Source: an uncultured Lentisphaeria bacterium
GTDB lineage: Bacteria > Verrucomicrobiota > Lentisphaeria > Victivallales > UBA1829
Direction: 5' to 3'
DNA length: 21,881 nucleotides
NCBI GenBank assembly: GCA_905197955.1
Contig: CAJKAR010000054.1
Span: forward strand, 1 to 21,881
Shown: in pieces, positions 7,506-12,806 of the stretch
Layout of the letters: each line of letters starts with the position of its first letter
Position numbering within the stretch: position 1 is the stretch's first letter
Notes under the pieces: generated by a model
Seen by the model: only the letters and a program-made list of their open reading frames with translations
Told to the model about the DNA's origin: nothing
Database searches by the model: none
Program-made: the position numbers and the translations under genes

Positions 7506-8129
7506 TCAAGCCGCAGATACATCCTTTGCGGCACTGTCTTTTTGGATGGAACTCTGTTTTGGATCGGCATCCGGCGTTTTCTGTTCAGAAGCTCCTTCAC
7601 TGCCTTTCGGGGCAGGTGCGGCAGGCGCAGGAGCTGAACCGTCCATGACTCCCTCCTCCGGAATTTTGGAAGCCGGTGTGAATTCTCCGGATTCCATATT
7701 CTTGAACGTCACCTTCGGATAGGAGATCGTATCGCGGAATGCAAACTTCATTTCGTACTGCGCCGAATTACCGTCAACCCGGGGAGGATTGAAAAGCATC
7801 CGAATTTTGTCACTGTCCAGAGGATCGGAAATTTCCCATACATCGGCATCATACCGGTCATCATTTCTGGCGATCGCACGGCAGGGATACTTCTTTCCAT
7901 CGACTTCAATATAATAATCCATGCTTCCGAGTTTACGTCCCGGATTCAGCTTAATTACCACCTCGGCCCAGACGCCTCCGGGTGTATCTTTCTGCTTATC
8001 CGAGGCAATTTCCGGTTTTTTGCTGGAAACCTGCGCGGAGAGAATTTTACCCGAACGGAATGGAACTGTCTTATCTGCGCCGTTCACAACCAGAACCGCA
8101 AAGAAAAGAAGAAACAACAGCCTGTACAT
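7506..8129 (-). CDS. Secreted protein of unknown function with a Pro/Ala-rich tail
   Basis: The protein has 207 residues. The start MYRLLFLLFFAVLVVNGAD is a Sec signal peptide, probably cut after residue 18. Residues about 20-150 are rich in alternating polar and hydrophobic residues and probably form a beta-sheet domain (for example YYIEVDGKKYPCRAIARNDDRYDADVWEI). From about 160 the protein becomes low-complexity (SAPAPAAPAPKGSEG, then acidic/Gln/Ser/Lys), which suggests a flexible periplasmic or surface linker. I recognise no family. GGAGA eight bases before the ATG supports the start. The gene ends 28 bases before the large membrane protein, so the two may act together, but that is inferred from position only. 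Confidence 0.75.
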   Translation of the reverse strand: MYRLLFLLFFAVLVVNGADKTVPFRSGKILSAQVSSKKPEIASDKQKDTPGGVWAEVVIKLNPGRKLGSMDYYIEVDGKKYPCRAIARNDDRYDADVWEISDPLDSDKIRMLFNPPRVDGNSAQYEMKFAFRDTISYPKVTFKNMESGEFTPASKIPEEGVMDGSAPAPAAPAPKGSEGASEQKTPDADPKQSSIQKDSAAKDVSAA

Positions 8130-8173
8130 AGAGTTCTCCGTGTTGAATTATTCTATTTGAATCTTTTCTTTCA

Positions 8174-8195
8174 TCCGGCGGAAAATCCCGCCGGA
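8174..8195. repeat. GC-rich hairpin between the aminotransferase and the secreted protein gene
   Basis: TCCGGCGG (8174-8181) and CCGCCGGA (8188-8195) form a perfect 8-bp GC-rich stem with a six-base loop. No T run follows on either strand, so it is not a standard intrinsic terminator. It may be a processing or mRNA-stabilising element between the cistrons, or a REP-like unit. No second copy was seen in the window. Confidence 0.5.
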
Positions 8196-8210
8196 CGAAT
8201 CCGCATAATC

Positions 8211-8227
8211 CGTATTGATTCAATACG
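8211..8227. promoter_or_regulatory. 17-base palindrome, possible protein-binding site
   Basis: CGTATTGA (8211-8218), one central base, then TCAATACG (8220-8227) is a perfect 8-bp inverted repeat, 15 bases after the aminotransferase stop codon and about 80 bases upstream of the secreted protein start. The one-base centre is too tight for an RNA hairpin of full length, which favours a DNA-binding dimer site. The binder is unknown. Confidence 0.35.
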
Positions 8228-8241
8228 AATACGATTTTTTT

Positions 8242-9447
8242 CTATTTTTTCAGAGATTTCAGGAATGCATCCATCCGTTTCAATGCCTCCCGGATCCCCT
8301 CCATGGAAGTGGCGTAGGAACACCTGACATAGCCCTCGCCCGATTTTCCGAATGCGCATCCCGGCACCACCGCAACCCGTTTCTCCATCAGCAGACGTTT
8401 TGCAAAATCTGTGGAGGAAAGTCCGGTCGAAGTAATATTCGGAAATGCGTAAAACGCTCCTTCCGGCATAAAACAGGTAAGACCCATTTTATTGAATCCT
8501 TTGACAATCACATTACGCCGGTTCATATATTCGCGTCTCATGCTCTCCATATCGCGTTTTCCGTTGCGGAGAGCCTCTTCTGCCGCCTCCTGTGCTGTAA
8601 TCGACGCACAGAGCATGGAATACTGATGAATCTTCATCATCGCATCGATAATTTCAAACGGACCGCAGGCATAGCCGACGCGGAATCCCGTCATGGCAAA
8701 CGCCTTGGAAAAACCGTGCAGAAAAACTGTACGCTCCTTCATTCCTGGCAGTGAGGAGATCGCCAGAAGAATATTGCCGGAATAAGTCAGTTCCGAATAA
8801 ATCAGATCGGTCAGAACGAGCAGATCGTGTTTGACAGCGATTTTTGCTATTTTTTCCAGCTGCTCCATATTCAGTGTAGCACCGGTCGGATTGCAGGGAA
8901 AATTCAGGAGAATCGCCTTTGTCTTCGGAGTAATCGCTTTTTCGAGATCGGCAGGATCCAGAGCAAAATTGTTTTTCTCATAGGTTGCCACGGGAACTGG
9001 AACGCCGTGTGCCATTTTGATCTCGGAATAATAGGAAACGTAGCAAGGCTCGTTATAGATGATTTCATCGCCGGGATCGGTGATTGCGCGAATGACAAGA
9101 TCCAGAGCTTCGCTCACGCCAACCGTTACGATGCATTCGTGCACGGGATCATATTCCACCTTGTAGTTTTCCGCAACATATTTGCAGATGGCTTTTCTCA
9201 GAGAAAGCAGACCGAGATTGGAGGTGTAACTTGTTCTGCCCCGTTCCAGAGAATAGATGGAGCCTTCGCGAATGGTCCATGGAGTCACGAAATCCGGCTC
9301 GCCGATGCCGAGGGAAATGACATCATCCATGGTATTGACCAGTTCAAAAAAGTCACGAATGCCGCTTTTCGGCAGGGAGTAAATATGTTTTGCCACCCGG
9401 GAGGAGAGATTACGGGGTGACTTTGAGTCTTTCATTGTCTTCTTCAT
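8242..9447 (-). CDS. PLP-dependent class I/II aminotransferase
   Basis: The protein has 401 residues, normal for fold-type I aminotransferases. Visible motifs: ISLGIGEPDF (44-53), substrate-binding region SYTSNLGLLSLR, NPTG (186-189), Asp214 and Tyr217 in LTDLIYSEL for cofactor binding, the Schiff-base Lys248 in HGFSKAFAMTGFRVGY, and Arg256 in the same block. It resembles the aromatic/aspartate-type group (PatA/AspC-like) that moves amino groups between an amino acid and 2-oxoglutarate; the substrate cannot be read from sequence. The start overlaps the end of the Lrp/AsnC-type regulator by 38 bases; a second ATG at 9433-9435 would shorten the overlap. The overlap suggests translational coupling and that the regulator responds to an amino acid handled by this enzyme. 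Confidence 0.9.
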   Translation of the reverse strand: MKKTMKDSKSPRNLSSRVAKHIYSLPKSGIRDFFELVNTMDDVISLGIGEPDFVTPWTIREGSIYSLERGRTSYTSNLGLLSLRKAICKYVAENYKVEYDPVHECIVTVGVSEALDLVIRAITDPGDEIIYNEPCYVSYYSEIKMAHGVPVPVATYEKNNFALDPADLEKAITPKTKAILLNFPCNPTGATLNMEQLEKIAKIAVKHDLLVLTDLIYSELTYSGNILLAISSLPGMKERTVFLHGFSKAFAMTGFRVGYACGPFEIIDAMMKIHQYSMLCASITAQEAAEEALRNGKRDMESMRREYMNRRNVIVKGFNKMGLTCFMPEGAFYAFPNITSTGLSSTDFAKRLLMEKRVAVVPGCAFGKSGEGYVRCSYATSMEGIREALKRMDAFLKSLKK

Positions 9448-9901
9448 TTTGCAGTAATTTTCCCGATACTTTGTATTTCTTCAAGATAAAATGAGTTGAT
9501 GTGGAAACGACACCTTCCATGGTTGCCAGTTTGCTGGAAACAAATTCCGCCACATCGTTCAGGGTTTCCCCTTTGATTTCAAGCATGAGATCGAACATTC
9601 CCGATGACATCAGGGAGAGACTTTCCACTTTGGAAAATTTGCTGATCCGCTTGGCGATACGGTCGAATCCGCCGTTCCGTTCCGGTTTGATTTTAACTTC
9701 GATGATAGCCTTTACGGCATTTTCAGGAAGCAGAGAATCATCAAACAAAGCTCGAAAACCAACAATCACTCCGTCTTTTTCCAGTTTTTTAATGGTAGAT
9801 GCGACGGTTTTCTCCGCGAGACCGAGCCGCTGTGCAATCTCTTCATTTGAGAGACGGGCATCTTCTCGGAGAATCCTCAAAATATCCTGTTTGTGATCCA
9901 T
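9410..9901 (-). CDS. Lrp/AsnC-family transcriptional regulator
   Basis: The protein has 163 residues, the usual length. An N-terminal winged helix-turn-helix (about 1-50: ILRILREDARLSNEEIAQRLGLAEKTVASTIKKLEKDGVIVGF) is followed by a RAM/AsnC ligand-binding domain (about 65-145: KAIIEVKIKPERNGGFDRIAKRISKF, SLMSSGMFDLMLEI, FVSSKLATMEGVVSTSTHFILKKYK). By family it forms dimers to octamers that sense amino acids. A perfect AAGGAGG lies eight bases before the ATG. It overlaps the downstream aminotransferase gene by 38 bases and follows cdsA by 28 bases. The last 20 residues form a charged tail beyond the domain. The likely target is the aminotransferase or its own operon, by inference. Confidence 0.92.
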   Translation of the reverse strand: MDHKQDILRILREDARLSNEEIAQRLGLAEKTVASTIKKLEKDGVIVGFRALFDDSLLPENAVKAIIEVKIKPERNGGFDRIAKRISKFSKVESLSLMSSGMFDLMLEIKGETLNDVAEFVSSKLATMEGVVSTSTHFILKKYKVSGKLLQNEEDNERLKVTP

Positions 9902-9909
9902 CTTACAAA

Positions 9910-9916
9910 CCTCCTT
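9910..9916 (-). promoter_or_regulatory. Strong ribosome binding site of the Lrp/AsnC gene
   Basis: AAGGAGG on the minus strand, eight bases before the ATG at 9899-9901. It is a full match to the anti-Shine-Dalgarno core, stronger than that of the neighbouring genes, and suggests the regulator is translated independently of cdsA. Confidence 0.8.
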
Positions 9917-9929
9917 GGTTTCCTGAATA

Positions 9930-10814
9930 TCAGTAATATAGCACCAAAAGCCAATACATAAAGCTGAAAATCGGAGTATTCAGCAAAAGACTGTCCACCA
10001 GATCCAGCACTCCGCCGATTCCGGGAATGATATTTCCGGAATCCTTGATCTCACACATGCGTTTCAGCGACGACTCCGCAAGATCGCCCGCCGCTCCTCC
10101 GAAAAACAGCACCGTTCCGAAAATCAGACTGATCCAGAACGGAATCTCCCTCCCGAACGCCCACGGAAACACCAGAAGACTGAACACAATACTGAGAATC
10201 AGTCCCCCGAACAACCCCTCCCATGATTTTCCCGGACTGATCGACGGAATCAGTTTATGATTTTTTCCTTTCGTAATCTTATTGGAAAGAGAACCCGTCA
10301 CATACGCTCCGATATCTCCGATCTTGGTTCCGATCACCAGATAAAAAAACAGTTTATGAATCTCTCCACCACCACCACTCTCTTCCAGAGAATAGAGCCA
10401 GGCGAGAATCGTAAACGGAATCAGAAACAGAAAAAACGCGGCAGCGGAAACCAATACCCGGTTCAGCACTTCGATTTTCCGTTCCGCACAAAGAATCTTC
10501 CACCAGAGAGAACAGGCAAACACCACCGGAAACAGCAGCAGAAACATCAGAAAAACCGATGCAGATTCCCTGTTGAAGAACATTTGCAGATAGAGCACTC
10601 CGATCACCCATGCCGTCATAAAAATCCCGGTATAAACCGGATACGATTCCATCCCTTTGTTCTTCAGCAGTCTGCAGAATTCCTGAATGGAAAGAAACGC
10701 GCCCGCTGCCGCCAGAACCGTAAAACAGCATCTTCCGACGAGTCCCGGAACAAACACGGAACAGAAAAACAACAACAGTAGTACAATGGAACTGCACAAT
10801 CTTGGAATAAACAT
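9930..10814 (-). CDS. cdsA: Phosphatidate cytidylyltransferase (CDP-diglyceride synthase), variant signature
   Basis: The protein has 294 residues with about eight hydrophobic segments and acts in the inner membrane, making CDP-diacylglycerol from phosphatidate and CTP, the precursor of phospholipids. Evidence: GTKIGDIGAYVTGSLSNKITKGKNHKLIPSISPGKSWEG in the middle, and the C-terminal block SLKRMCEIKDSGNIIPGIGGVLDLVDSLL. The family signature normally reads K-D-x-G-N-x-x-P-G-H-G-G-x-x-D-R-x-D; here the His is Ile266 and the Arg is Leu272, while Lys257, Asp258, Asp271 and Asp274 remain. The gene overlaps uppS as TAATG, the classic uppS-cdsA arrangement. Identification is secure from motif order and neighbour; full activity is an assumption given the two changes. 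Confidence 0.9.
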   Translation of the reverse strand: MFIPRLCSSIVLLLLFFCSVFVPGLVGRCCFTVLAAAGAFLSIQEFCRLLKNKGMESYPVYTGIFMTAWVIGVLYLQMFFNRESASVFLMFLLLFPVVFACSLWWKILCAERKIEVLNRVLVSAAAFFLFLIPFTILAWLYSLEESGGGGEIHKLFFYLVIGTKIGDIGAYVTGSLSNKITKGKNHKLIPSISPGKSWEGLFGGLILSIVFSLLVFPWAFGREIPFWISLIFGTVLFFGGAAGDLAESSLKRMCEIKDSGNIIPGIGGVLDLVDSLLLNTPIFSFMYWLLVLYY

Positions 10815-11533
10815 TATTTTCTTCCTCCGAATCGTCTGTCCCTTGCGCTGTACGCTTCGATTGCCCTGCGGAATTCCGCGGCATCAAAATCGGGCCAGTA
10901 GGTGTCTGTTACATAAAATTCCGCGTAGGAAAGTTCCCACAGCAGAAAATTGCTGATCCGCAGTTCGCCGCTGGTACGGATCATCAGATCCGGATCGGGA
11001 ATGTCCGGCAGATAAAGATAGCGGGAAAACGTGGTTTCGTCAATGACGGATGGATCCAGTTTGCCGTCTTTCACTTCCTGAGCGATCCTTTTTGCAGCGT
11101 CGGCAATTTCGGCGCGTCCCCCGTAATTCAGGGCCAGAATCAAAGTGTAGTTATAGTCTTTTGACGTCTCCGCAATCGCTTTTTTGAGTTCATTTCTGGG
11201 TTCTTCCGGCAATCCGTCAATTCTGCCGGTGACAAGAAGACGGATTTTATTATCTTTCAGTTTCGTCAATTTATTCCGGATAAATTCCGTCAAAAGCAGC
11301 ATCAGGACATCGACCTCTTCCCGGGAACGTTTCCAGTTTTCCGTACTGAATGCATACAACGTCAAATATTGAATCCCGTATTGGGAAACGGTTTCAAGCA
11401 GGCGTTCGACACATTCCGCTCCGGCAATATGTCCTTCCACCCGTTCTTTGCCGTGCTGTTTTGCCCATCGTCCGTTCCCGTCCATAATAATGGCAACGTG
11501 ACGGGGAATCTTAAGTCCTTCAATGTTCTCCAT
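10814..11533 (-). CDS. uppS: Undecaprenyl diphosphate synthase (cis-prenyltransferase)
   Basis: From the ATG at 11531-11533 the protein has 239 residues. It condenses isopentenyl diphosphate onto farnesyl diphosphate in cis to make the lipid carrier for peptidoglycan and other envelope polymers. Visible motifs: HVAIIMDGNGRWAKQHG with catalytic Asp18, GHIAGAECV, LTLYAFSTENWKR, and near the end RTSGELRISNFLLWELSYAEFYVTDTYWPDF. An upstream in-frame extension to 11656 exists, but GGAGG (11543-11547) lies nine bases before this ATG and the protein then begins at the family's usual place. The start overlaps the gmhA stop by 14 bases and the stop overlaps the cdsA start, so translation is likely coupled. 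Confidence 0.96.
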   Translation of the reverse strand: MENIEGLKIPRHVAIIMDGNGRWAKQHGKERVEGHIAGAECVERLLETVSQYGIQYLTLYAFSTENWKRSREEVDVLMLLLTEFIRNKLTKLKDNKIRLLVTGRIDGLPEEPRNELKKAIAETSKDYNYTLILALNYGGRAEIADAAKRIAQEVKDGKLDPSVIDETTFSRYLYLPDIPDPDLMIRTSGELRISNFLLWELSYAEFYVTDTYWPDFDAAEFRRAIEAYSARDRRFGGRK

Positions 11534-12170
11534 GGAAGCGATCCTCCAGCATGATGCAGATGGTATGATAAATGGGAAGATGAAGTTCCTGAACTTTGTA
11601 CGTTTCGCATTCCGGAACATTGATGACACAGTCCGCATACTTTTCACATTTTCCATGACCGCTTCCGGTGAAAAGAATCCGTTTTATGCCGAGTCCGCCG
11701 GCAACTTTGAAGGCATTCAGAATATTCTGCGCGTTTCCGGAGGTGCTCAGTCCGATCACGGAATCTCCCGTTCTTCCCATCACGAAAAGCTCCTGGGCAA
11801 GGGACATGAGAGGATCCACGTCATTGGCATACGCGGTGGAAAGTGCCGGCTGGGAAGAAAGATTCATCGCACGCAATCCCATCTGAAGACGGGAACAGAG
11901 ATCGGCGGCATCCTCGCCGAGAGCGGAAGAGATCTGCTGAACAACCTCGCACGGAAGAGAACGTTTCAACAGGAATCCTTTGGAAAGCTCACCGACAATA
12001 TGATCGGCATCGGACTGACTTCCACCGTTTCCACAGGTGAAAACGGTTCCTCCGTTCAGATAGGTCTCCTCCAGAATCGAGTAAGCACGCATGATCTGCT
12101 CCGCACACACGGACAGCGCAGGATAGCGTTTCAACAACTGTTCCATAAAACAATTCTTTTCCATCATCAT
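11520..12170 (-). CDS. gmhA: Sedoheptulose-7-phosphate isomerase (phosphoheptose isomerase, SIS domain)
   Basis: The protein has 216 residues. It is a cytoplasmic SIS-domain enzyme that converts sedoheptulose 7-phosphate to glycero-manno-heptose 7-phosphate, the first step to ADP- or GDP-heptose for LPS core or glycans. Visible: TCGNGGSQSDADHIVGEL (45-61) with His57 and Glu61, STSGNAQNI (142-150), and ECETYKVQELHLPIYHTICIMLE (187-209) with Glu189, Gln194, His197 and His202, which match the metal and active-site set of GmhA rather than other SIS proteins. Length is slightly above the common 190-200. Three Met codons stand at the start (MMMEK); the ribosome site is weak (GGGAT). It is the first gene of the minus-strand envelope operon and overlaps uppS by 14 bases. 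Confidence 0.92.
   Translation of the reverse strand: MMMEKNCFMEQLLKRYPALSVCAEQIMRAYSILEETYLNGGTVFTCGNGGSQSDADHIVGELSKGFLLKRSLPCEVVQQISSALGEDAADLCSRLQMGLRAMNLSSQPALSTAYANDVDPLMSLAQELFVMGRTGDSVIGLSTSGNAQNILNAFKVAGGLGIKRILFTGSGHGKCEKYADCVINVPECETYKVQELHLPIYHTICIMLEDRFHGEH
11543..11547 (-). promoter_or_regulatory. Ribosome binding site deciding the uppS start
   Basis: GGAGG on the minus strand, nine bases before the ATG at 11531-11533 and inside the end of gmhA. It supports the 239-residue form of UppS over the longer in-frame reading. Confidence 0.75.
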
Positions 12171-12209
12171 ACGATCCCGGTTGAATTTTTGAAAAATACA
12201 GAATATTTT

Positions 12210-12238
12210 AATAAATCATACCTTTCGGGGAAAGTCAA
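12210..12238 (-). promoter_or_regulatory. Possible promoter of the gmhA-uppS-cdsA operon
   Basis: On the minus strand TTGACT (12233-12238) is followed after 17 bases by TTTATT (12210-12215). The -35 has five and the -10 four of six consensus bases. It would give a leader of about 30 bases before the gmhA ATG. Confidence 0.45.
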
Positions 12239-12282
12239 ATGCAGTGGCAACATTTTCATTCCTCAAAGAAAAAAAGATTCTG

Positions 12283-12300
12283 TTATTTTGCGCAAAATAA
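12283..12300. repeat. 18-bp perfect palindrome
   Basis: TTATTTTGC followed directly by GCAAAATAA is perfectly self-complementary over 18 bases with no spacer. It lies upstream of the proposed gmhA promoter, inside the candidate origin region. A dimeric DNA-binding protein site is the simplest reading; the binder is unknown. Confidence 0.8.
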
Positions 12301-12399
12301 TATCGGAATATTTCCAGAAACAAAAAAACCGGATCGGGAAACTTTTCCAGTCGTAAGAAAAAAAACTCTTTTCAGCTGTTTGCCGGATGTTCATAACCT

Positions 12400-12408
12400 T
12401 GTGGAAAA
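12400..12408 (-). promoter_or_regulatory. DnaA box, one mismatch
   Basis: The minus strand reads TTTTCCACA, differing from the TTATCCACA consensus at one position. It lies 31 bases from a perfect box in the same orientation. Confidence 0.5.
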
Positions 12409-12439
12409 ACGGTAAAGAAAAGTTTAATAAAAAAAAGTG

Positions 12440-12448
12440 TGTGGATAA
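12440..12448 (-). promoter_or_regulatory. DnaA box, perfect consensus
   Basis: The minus strand reads TTATCCACA, an exact match to the strong DnaA box of many bacteria. It lies between gmhA and dnaN next to an AT-rich segment. Confidence 0.65.
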
Positions 12449-12461
12449 AAGAGTTTTTCCT

Positions 12462-12498
12462 AACAGAAACAAAACATTTCTTCAACAGAAATAAAACA
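12462..12498 (+). repeat. Pair of 15-base direct repeats, 22-base period
   Basis: AACAGAAACAAAACA (12462-12476) and AACAGAAATAAAACA (12484-12498) match at 14 of 15 positions, spaced by two helical turns. They lie just after the DnaA boxes and could be an iteron-like pair or chance in AT-rich DNA. Confidence 0.5.
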
Positions 12499-12525
12499 GA
12501 GGATTTACGCTCGAATCTGAGGAGT

Positions 12526-12611
12526 TGTCAACAATATTGACAGGCATAATAATAAGACTACATTTAAAATTTAAAATAAAAAATTGTCAGACAACGGGAA
12601 AAATGTTGACA
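12526..12611. repeat. Cluster of TTGACA/TGTCAA elements flanking the AT-rich segment
   Basis: TGTCAA (12526-12531) and TTGACA (12537-12542) form an inverted repeat with a five-base spacer. TTGTC-A-GACAA (12584-12594) is an 11-base palindrome of related sequence, and TTGACA recurs at 12606-12611 and again at 12765-12770. The AT-rich stretch 12545-12583 lies between the first pair and the palindrome. Some copies could serve as -35 boxes for dnaN; the arrangement as a whole suggests a repeated binding site. Confidence 0.5.
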
Positions 12612-12716
12612 AACCCTCTTTTCAGATCAGCAGAATATTTTTCTTCCGATCCGAAAAATCAAATTTCTAAAAAAATATTTTTTGGATTTCCCCGAAGATA
12701 AATTTTCATAGTTCTG

Positions 12717-12745
12717 TTGAAAAAAGCATTTTCAGAGGATAAAGT
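12717..12745 (+). promoter_or_regulatory. Possible dnaN promoter
   Basis: TTGAAA (12717-12722) and TAAAGT (12740-12745) are separated by 17 bases, giving five and four of six consensus bases. The leader to the ATG at 12807 would be about 55 bases and contains the sequence CTGTTGAA, also present at 12714-12721 over the -35 box and again at 12775-12782. Confidence 0.35.
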
Positions 12746-12806
12746 ACAAGGATGAACAAAATGCTTGACAATGACTGTTGAAACATAAAAGCAGAAAGGC
12801 GCAATC

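Larger units (their letters stand above)
12171..12806. other. Intergenic region between gmhA and dnaN, candidate replication origin (oriC)
   Basis: This is a 636-base non-coding region between divergent genes, immediately upstream of dnaN-recF. It contains a perfect DnaA box (12440-12448), a one-mismatch box (12400-12408), an AT-rich segment (about 12545-12588), an 18-bp palindrome (12283-12300), direct repeats (12462-12498) and several TTGACA/TGTCAA elements (12526-12770). In rough hand counts C exceeds G on the plus strand to the left and G exceeds C to the right, although genes on both outer sides are minus-strand. That pattern fits bidirectional replication starting here. dnaA is not adjacent, and two DnaA boxes are few, so the assignment is an inference. 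Confidence 0.5.

Noticed and set aside
9259..9273. Partial match to the terminal inverted repeat (ggagccttcgcgaat)
   Set aside because: It differs at two positions, lies inside the aminotransferase coding sequence and is explained by the codons there.
11534..11656. 41-residue N-terminal extension of UppS
   Set aside because: The extension overlaps gmhA heavily and resembles no prenyltransferase, while GGAGG lies properly before the ATG at 11533, where the family normally starts.
12670..12683. AAAAAATATTTTTT palindrome upstream of dnaN
   Set aside because: It is a simple A/T run and expected by chance in such AT-rich DNA. I keep it only as part of the origin region.
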